Assembly: GCF_003086295.3 (NCBI RefSeq)
Contig: NC_092054.1
Coordinates: 52,621,353 to 52,685,352, forward strand
DNA: 64,000 nt
Reading direction: 5' to 3'
Source: Arachis hypogaea
Lineage: Eukaryota > Streptophyta > Magnoliopsida > Fabales > Fabaceae
Both the position numbers and the translations under genes were made by a program. Below the pieces are notes generated by a model. It was given only the letters and a program-made list of their open reading frames with translations. It had not been told where the DNA came from and searched no databases. This document shows, piece after piece, positions 57,686 to 64,000 of this stretch (within the stretch, counting starts at the first letter, position 1; each line of letters starts with the position of its first letter).

Positions 57686-59218
57686 TGATGAGAGAAACTT
57701 TTGTGTGGTCTAGAAATTTGCGGATAAATCCTCGTTGCAAGTATAGTTTCTAAACCAACAAAAGACCTTTCATACAAACGTTTTGGTTGTCACAAGTAAC
57801 AAACCCCTAAATAAATTGATAACCGAAGTATTCAAACCTTGGGTCGTCTTCTCAAGGAACTGCAGGGAAGTATATTCTTATTATTGGTTATGGAGATTGT
57901 AAATCGGGGTTTTGATAATGAGGAGTGAATAGTTTAATTAGCAAATAAAGTAAATGAAGAACAAGTAATTTAAATGGCAAGTAAAATAAATAAATAACTG
58001 TAAATAAACTTTTGGCAAGGTAGGTCATATCCTAGCTATCCTTATCAATAATGATGAAAATTGAATCTTAATTCCACTTTGTTAACCTTTACCAAGATAA
58101 AGGAAGAAAAGGGATTAATTGGTTTGATGTTCGAATCCTATTTATTTCCTAAGAAAAGATTGGGATTATTGAAGTTCATTTAATTAACAAGATAACAATT
58201 ATCATTCATGTTTGAGTTTGATAACTCCTGAGTTACTGATTTCTTAACCAAGACCAAAAGGAGAAAAGTAAATCTACTGGAATAAAAATGTCTTCAGTTG
58301 GGAATAACAATAATGTAAATAAGAGAAAGCAATATTAAACTGAAATACCTCAAATAACATTAATTCAAAAGAGTAATCTGTAACATGAATGTAGCATAGG
58401 CCAAATAGGCAACATAACTAATATAAGCATTAAAGTATCTAAAAGTAAGAGATAAATATAAAGTAAAAGAACATTGAACCTGGGATCGAGAGCCACTCCT
58501 AAAACTAAGAGAAATCCTAAATCCTAATCCTAAGAGAGAAGAGAGAGGAGAGAACCTCTCTCTAAACTAAATCTAAATCATGAAAAAAAACTAAAGTGGT
58601 GACTCTTTTTGAATGGATGCATTCTCCCACTTCATAACCTTTGGTCTATGCCTTCTGGACTTGGATTTGGGCCAAAAAGGGCTTCAGAATTCGCTGAGAG
58701 CGTTTTCTATAATTTCTGGTGCGTGGCCTTTGTCACGCGTCCGCGTGGGTCACGCGGTCGCATCATTCGGAGTTTTCCTTATCACGCGGTCGCGTCAGTC
58801 ATGCGACCGCGTCATATGTGTTTTGCTTAAGGCGCACGGTCGTGTCAGCCATGCGGCCGCGTCGCTGCTTCTTTGCACTTGGCATGCGTCCGCGTCGCCC
58901 ATGCGATCGCGTGGATGCCAGTTTCTTCACAAACTCCGTTTTATGCTTTCCTTCCATTTTTGTATGTTTCCTTTCCATACTTTAAGTTATTCCTGCCTTA
59001 GAAGATCTGAAACTACTCAACACACTAATCACGACATCGAATGGAAATAAAGGTAATTAAAATAATTAATTTTAAAGCATAGGAAACATGTTTTTCACAT
59101 ACATCATATAATAAGGAAGGGAAAGTAAAACCATGTAATTAATATGAATAAGTGGGTGAAGGATTGAATAAATCACTCAGATTAAGCACAAAATATAACA
59201 TAAAATATGGGTTTATCA
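57686..59218 (-). repeat. Element E 3' LTR
   Basis: Partly alignable to the element A LTR (CCTGGGATCGAGAG, AAAACTAAGAGAA, CGTTTTGGTTGTCACAAGTAACAAACCC). A CG palindrome array (CACGCGTCCGCGTGG, CACGCGGTCGCGTC, ATGCGACCGCGTC, CATGCGATCGCGTGG) lies at about 58733-58915, about 300-485 bp from the LTR start. Confidence 0.88.
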
Positions 59219-59255
59219 ACCTCTCCACACTTAAACAATAGCATGTCCTCATGCT
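59219..59255 (-). promoter_or_regulatory. 3' polypurine tract and hairpin of element E
   Basis: Minus: AGCATG-AGGA-CATGCT (59240-59255), ATTG, TTTAAGTGTGGAGAGGT, then LTR TGATAAACCC. Confidence 0.83.
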
Positions 59256-60955
59256 AAGTCCAAGAGTAATGTTAGGTTAAAGTAGTGGAATGCCATGCAA
59301 TGCAATCTAATCTAAATGCAACTACCTAGATGCATCATGCAATTCTAATTTTTTATTCACTTGTATATAAAACTTGCATGTAGTTGAATTAATTCACATT
59401 CTCAAGGAGTCATATATATATATATATATATAGCCAAACCTTAGATAATGATAAAGCATTTTTACAGTTGAGATGGGAGAGAAAAACATTTTATAAACTT
59501 GCAAGACAATTAATAATTCAAACAGAGATATATGTTAATGAGCTATTGAACCCTCACTGGATTTTGTGTTTACTCTCTAGTCACTCAGTGTTTATTGGGT
59601 TAATCACTCTATTCTTCTTTTTATCCTTACTTTCTATAACTTTGTTCTTCATCTAACCAATCAACAATTATAGAATATAGACATACCAAAAATCATGAGG
59701 TCTTTAGTTAAGGTTGTAATGGGGCCAAGGTAAAGGTAAGGATATATGTATAAGGCTAAGTGAGCTAATAAGTGAATCCTTAATTAGTCTAAGATCTCAC
59801 CTAACATACATACTTTCTAAAGCAAAGCTTCTTTACCTATTTTCCCATGTTTTCCCACTTTTGATGTTACATGCTCATGTTTTAATATTTATTATTTTTA
59901 TCCCATGTGCATTGCTTTATTTCTCATTTGGAGAATTCTTTTGTGTCCCCTTTATTTAAATACTGAATTTTTTTTAATGCACATGGTAATTCAGTTAAAT
60001 TGATTTCACATGAGCATGCTTCCCAAAACTCTTTATTTTGAATTACTTTATTCTTTTCAACTTTTTCGACCTTTTGTTTTTATCATCCATGTTCCCAATA
60101 GGTTTTCTGCATTTAAACCATACATACTTCCTATCTTAAGCTAACCAATGATTCAACTTGGGATTTTTATTTTGTTTTTCTGCTTAAGGCTAGTAATGTG
60201 GTTTATAGAAAAAAAGGGATTTAAAGGCTCAAGGGGGCTAACAAGGGTGATGTGAAAGGTAGGTTATTTTGGGATAAGTGAGCTAAAATCAAATAATGGC
60301 CTCAATCACTCTCTTGGTATGTATTTCTATTCTATAATCGGACATATAGATTAAAACAAAGTAAAGAACACCAGAATACAAAAGAAGGGTGGAACACACA
60401 TGAATAAAATATTATGGTTTGAATGTAACCATACAATTAAGCTCAAAACTCACAGGCTGTGTGTTCTCTAGCTCAAAAATCATTTATCACTTATGTATGT
60501 CATGCAGGTTTAGTTAAAAATTCCCATTATTCTCAATGTAAAACTTATATTGAATGGCTTTAAAGTTCTAGTGTTTCTCCTTGATGAAATGTTGTTAACT
60601 AAGTAACATGTAATGCTATATATACAAGGTGTGTGGATTGTTTCTATTGTGTTCAAGTTCCTAGTTTACTTCCTTTTTATATTTTTCAATTTAAACTAAG
60701 CTATCTTAAAAAAGGGTAAACTATACTAATTAATCCACAATTTCTATAACTAATAAGTTAGAATTGCAACTAAACTAAATGGCTAAAATATGAACTAAAG
60801 TGCAACATAGGATAAATACATAAAAATAGTAATATATATAAGTACTGAGAAAATAAAAATAAAAAAAAATAAAAATAAAGAGAAAAATACAGAAAAGTAG
60901 CAAAATAAATAAAAAGAGTATGTAGTGGTTCACCAAAAAAGAACGCCAGAGATGG
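59256..60955 (-). other. Conserved noncoding block between the two polypurine modules (E)
   Basis: No gene. Blocks shared with A and B include AACCCTCACTGG with the TCTAGTCACTCA run (59547-59590) and GGTTGTAATGGGGCC (59713). (TA)n at 59410-59432. Confidence 0.6.
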
Positions 60956-60996
60956 CGACCGCCCCACACTTAAAATGTAGCATCGTCCCCGATGCT
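60956..60996 (-). promoter_or_regulatory. Internal hairpin-polypurine module of element E
   Basis: Minus: AGCATCG-GGGA-CGATGCT (perfect 7-bp stem), ACAT, TTTAAGTGTGGGGCGGTC. It lies directly downstream of the ORF end. Confidence 0.7.
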
Positions 60997-61077
60997 TACT
61001 CAAGCAGGGTGTGAAGGGGTGTCATCACTGGAAGGGTGGGTAGCTGGGGTCTCTGTGGTGGTGGTCTGAGGATCTGG

Positions 61078-61825
61078 CTACTGCAGAGGAGGTGCTGACT
61101 GGATAGGGATCTCGGGGTCTACAGCCTGAATCTGAGGCGGAGCCTCTTGATGTGATGCTGCCTGCTGGGTGCCTGCCTGCTCTGCCTTGCTCTGGGGATG
61201 GGTCTCTGCCTCGTGATCATCTGCCTCCTCCTCAGATGCCTCGGATGGTGTGTCAGGCTCGGAGGGGATGTCGCCAGAGCATATCATCAGCTTCAGGTGC
61301 TCACAGCGTCGCTTGTCTGGTCAAGCCGTCGAAATAGGCGGTGCACTAAATGATAGATGGGCTCTGGGACAGGTGGAGGTGCAGTGGTGGTGGCAGGGGT
61401 AGCTGTGGAAGAAGAGGGACCGGCAGATGGTGTGGCTGTGTCAGCAGTAGCAGTGAGGAATGGAGGTCTGTAACCCAAAGCCAGAAAGTTCCTGTTGTGC
61501 GGGATAATCTTCTTGCATTCTGCAGCAGGTGGCTTTTCATCAGCATCCTCCCAAGGCACGTCAGCTCGACGTCCTAGCTGTGTAATCAGATAAGGAAAGG
61601 GAAGAGTGCCTCGGACATGGACCCTAGCCATATAGTACCGGATAAAGCGTGGCAGGTACAGGTCCTTACCCTCCATCACACACCATAGGAGGGTGATCAT
61701 AGTGGCTGGTATCTCAGTCTCGTGAGTACTCGGCATAATGAAGTTGCTAAGTATCTGATGCCATAGCCGAGCCTCATCATTCAAGTAGATCCGCTTGATT
61801 CCCTTTGGCATGGTAGTGTTCTGAC
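61078..61825 (-). pseudogene. Element E ORF, C-terminal part ('putative plant transposon protein' type)
   Basis: Minus: [20 protein letters not shown], then RLWHQILSNFIMPSTHETEI and LLWCVMEGKDLYLPRFIRYY, then FPYLITQLGRRADVPWE. This matches the second half of the plant-transposon domain found in non-autonomous Ty3-like elements of legumes (from memory; PF20167-like). A frameshift near 61320 leads to a Glu/Ala/Gln-rich tail (PDTPSEASEEEADDHEAETH) ending at 61078. The N-terminal half lies across the plastid insertion at 62653-63218. Function unknown. Confidence 0.65.
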
Positions 61826-61836
61826 CCATAATCCAA

Positions 61837-62011
61837 AGAACAGGGACGAAAGTCGGCCTTAGTGATCCGACGGTGCCGAGTGGAAGGGCCGTCGCTCAAC
61901 GGATAAAAGTTACTCTAGGGATAACAGGCTGATCTTCCCCAAGAGCTCACATCGACGGGAAGGTTTGGCACCTCGATGTCGGCTCTTCGCCACCTGGGGC
62001 TGTAGTATGTT

Positions 62012-62043
<32 letters not shown>

Positions 62044-62140
62044 TACGTGAGCTGGGTTCAGAACGTCGTGAGACAGTTTGGTCCATATCCGGTGTGGGCA
62101 TTAGAGCATTGAGAGGACCTTTCCCTAGTACGAGAGGACC
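61837..62140 (+). pseudogene. rrn23: Plastid 23S rRNA fragment (domain V to sarcin/ricin loop)
   Basis: Contains universal large-subunit rRNA phrases: GGGATAACAGGCTGATC, CACCTCGATGTCGGCTC, ATTAAAGCGGTACGTGAGC and the sarcin/ricin loop AGTACGAGAGGACC. The plastid-type helix CGACGGTGCCGAGTGG points to a chloroplast origin. It breaks off right after AGAGGACC and is joined to unrelated sequence. A nuclear fragment, not a working rRNA gene. Confidence 0.9.
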
Positions 62141-62413
62141 AAAATTCAACAATCACATATCCAAAATCATGAAACGATTCATGTGTTGTTGAACAGAAAT
62201 ACAGAATGCCAATCTTTGATAATTTTGTCATCATATGATTGTTTTGAAATAGGACCTTTTAGCAATGTAAAATACTACAATGAGCAGAAAAAAAAAAGAA
62301 TAAAAAAAATAAAAAAGGATCTTCAAATTCCAATTAAGAATTCATTAGGTCCCGTAGGAATAGCACTTCAAGTTTCAAATTTTATTCATCGAGATCTGAA
62401 TATGAGTTATTAA
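62141..62413 (+). other. AT-rich piece of the organelle insertion, unidentified
   Basis: An open frame of 76 codons ([40 protein letters not shown]) ends in TAA at 62413. The composition and context suggest a plastid ORF, possibly ycf1-like, but I cannot identify it. Confidence 0.4.
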
Positions 62414-62641
62414 AGTCGACATCCAGGGGTGATCTCGTAGTTCCTACGGGGTGGAGACGATGGGGTCGGTCCATGGATTTTCTTTCCTTTTGCCGCATTT
62501 CGTTCAAAGGGTTGAAGGGAGATAGTGCATCAAGCTGTTCGCAAGGGCCAACTTGATCCTCTTCCCCAGGATCCCAGATGAGGAAACCCTAGGAGAGCCG
62601 CCGACTCCAACTACCGTCCATGTACGATCCCTACTAGATCT
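62414..62641 (+). other. Plastid inverted-repeat spacer fragment
   Basis: Phrases such as GGTGATCTCGTAGTTCCTAC, TGGGGTCGGTCCATGG and GAGCCGCCGACTCCAACTAC resemble the plastid region between rps12 3' and trnV-GAC (from memory). No complete gene. Confidence 0.65.
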
Positions 62642-62652
62642 CCATAATCCAA

Positions 62653-63218
62653 CGAACAGTCGGGTCAAGGGCTATCCGGGCCTTGACTGCATCCTAATCA
62701 AATCGCATGAAGTGCATATCCTCCTTAGCTTTTTGATAACCATCCAGCTAATCAGTTTTAGGCAGAAGCTTCAGAACTTCTTCAATGGCCTATTCAATGA
62801 CCAGAATCTGCTTTCCTCTAAGGTTCACTGCATCTAGGGAGGTTTTGAAGTAATTGCAGTAGAATTTCCGAACCCAAGATGCATTGACCTCAATCAGGGG
62901 TCTTTCCAGGAAGAACCAGCCTCTTTGTTTGATCTGGTCAGAGGTGTATTGCTGAAGTTCTTCTGGGATCTTCAAAGTTCTCTCCAGGTATAGGTTCCTG
63001 GAGGCTGCAAACACCGGATACCTCAGCTCACAGTATCGGTTTGCAAACTTTACTAGATCAGTAGCAGGGATTAGCTGGTCGGCCTTCTCTTGCGGGGTAA
63101 AATTTTTCTCCCGCGAGGAGGCATCATGCATGAGATCTATGATAGACATAGAGGCTTTTCCTCTTTTTTGCTTGCCAGTTGTTGCATTTCCTTTCCCTTT
63201 TCTGTGGGAGTCTGACAT
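62653..63218 (-). pseudogene. Element E ORF, N-terminal part ('putative plant transposon protein' type)
   Basis: Minus: starts MSDSHRKGKGNATTGKQKRG at 63218. RLIPATDLVKF-type sequence follows, then YCELRYPVFAASRNLYLERT, RGWFFLERPLIEVNASWVRK and FYCNYFKTSLDAVNLRGKQI. This is the first half of the plant-transposon domain. After VIE come TAG stops (about 62790, 62744 and 62690) but recognisable sequence continues (KAKEDMHFMRFD, then AVKARIALDPTVRWIM) up to the plastid insertion. The protein has no assigned activity; its presence marks non-autonomous Ty3-like elements. Confidence 0.68.
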
Positions 63219-64000
63219 CCTGAAAAATAGAATTCAAGGATATAATAAAAACAGGAAAATAAGGAGGCAATTTACAAAAGAAGCACATAGTGGCAAAGGA
63301 ACAGGAGAGTAATGAATATGAGCTAAGTAAATGTGCATTAAGGATTGTATAGGGGTTAAAAGTTCGAAAAGAAGAAATCACAATCCAAAATGTAATTGAA
63401 TTCATGTTAAATAGAAAAATTAACATCATGCCATGGTCAGAATGTTAAAAGAAAGTGAAAGAAAATCAGAAGAGAAGTTTTGAAAGGTTAGGTTGGTTAG
63501 AATTGAAAAAGAGTTTAGGAAGTTAACATTAGTGGGTTAGTAAAAATTGGTTTAAAGTAAGTAGCATAATGAAAATATTCCAAGTAACAAGTATTCACAG
63601 TTAGAAGTTATAAGTAACTCATAACCAAATAAGGAAAACAGGTTGATGATGATTCAAATAGATATAGAAATAGCAAAAATTAGAATCAAACATCAAAAAT
63701 GCAATTTATGAACCAGGAAATCAAAAAGGATAAGAAAGCATGCCCTGGCAGTCATGAATTGGTTTGGTTAAAGCAAAGGAAAGCAGAGTTCAAAATGCCA
63801 AAACCAAAACATGAATGAAAACATTTTACAGAAATTTGGGCAGCATCCCGGCTAAAATTGGATTGTCCCGGAAAATAAACAGCAATCAAATAGTTCAGAT
63901 GAATCAAAATTAAAGCTGCAATTACAGATAGGGAATATAAACATGAAAATGCAGTGTACAGAGCAGCAAGAAACAAGAAAGTATAGCATATGAACATTAC
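63219..64000 (-). other. Element E leader region
   Basis: AT-rich, upstream of the element ORF. No coding sequence, PBS or LTR seen before the window ends. Confidence 0.5.

Larger units (their letters stand above)
61837..62641. mobile_element. Mosaic plastid DNA insertion (NUPT)
   Basis: 805 bp of organelle-like DNA inside the element E ORF, bounded by an 11-bp direct repeat CCATAATCCAA (61826-61836 and 62642-62652). The reading frame of the host ORF matches on both sides. It consists of at least three joined pieces: 23S rRNA 3' sequence (61837-62140), an unidentified AT-rich piece (62141-62413), and a piece resembling the plastid inverted repeat near trnV/rps12 (62414-62641). Confidence 0.85.
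57686..64000 (-). mobile_element. Element E: 3' part of a non-autonomous LTR retrotransposon
   Basis: Minus strand. The 3' LTR is 57686-59218 (1,533 bp, TGATAAACCC...CTCATCA). It is preceded by the PPT module 59219-59255, a conserved noncoding block, an internal PPT module 60956-60996, and a degenerate ORF 61078-63218 with a plastid insertion. The PBS and 5' LTR lie beyond 64000. It has no pol in the part seen. It shares noncoding blocks and modules with A and B. Confidence 0.88.

Noticed and set aside
61837..62140. Functional rRNA gene
   Set aside because: Only a 304-bp part of 23S rRNA joined to unrelated sequence and framed by a TSD; it is an inserted plastid fragment.
1..64000. tRNA genes
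   Set aside because: No tRNA cloverleaf with A and B boxes was recognised; tRNA-like matches are only short PBS sequences. A tRNAscan run would settle this.

Overview
This is nuclear DNA of a flowering plant, most likely a legume of the peanut (Arachis) type. The evidence is intron-rich gene structure with GT-AG junctions, a plant vacuolar Na+/H+ exchanger gene, plant LINE, MULE, TRIM and Ty3 retrotransposon families, and an inserted block of plastid DNA. The genus is inferred from remembered LTR sequence types and was not tested by search. Only one gene looks intact: an NHX1-type exchanger on the minus strand at about 14600-21180, with 14 coding exons that splice in frame into 539 codons. 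Almost everything else is transposable element sequence in nested layers.

Layout. 1-14410: an old L1-type LINE (minus strand; ORF1, endonuclease, RT, RNase H) cut inside ORF1 by a complete non-autonomous LTR retrotransposon, element A (5157-13014, identical-length 1427-bp LTRs, TSD TCCCC). 14600-21180: the NHX1 gene, with MITEs in its introns and three small uORFs in its spliced leader. 21190-28820: AT-rich spacer and three inverted-repeat DNA elements. One carries a CCCH zinc-finger gene fragment, one carries beta-1,3-glucanase-like and R2R3-MYB fragments, and one is a 1.33-kb near-perfect palindrome. 29200-36900: a broken MULE-like element pairing a plant mobile domain gene (plus) with a MULE transposase (minus); a complete TRIM with TSD CAGGA sits in the transposase. 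38036-44551: element B, a complete non-autonomous LTR element (TSD GACAT). 44997-57685: nested partial Ty3 elements (chromovirus-like, Tat-like and others). 57686-64000: the 3' part of element E (minus), whose ORF is interrupted by an 805-bp mosaic plastid insertion with an 11-bp TSD.

The most interesting pattern is shared by elements A, B and E, which have little or no pol coding capacity. Each has two copies of one module: a short hairpin with an RGGA loop, exactly 4 nt, then a TTTAAGTGTGGGG polypurine-type tract. One copy abuts the 3' LTR and the other lies 1.45-1.75 kb upstream. Stems differ between copies but still pair, which suggests a selected RNA structure. A and B also share a GGTGGG/CCCACC hairpin after an ORF tail, and all the TGAT-type LTRs here carry short GC-rich palindrome arrays about 300-490 bp from the LTR start.
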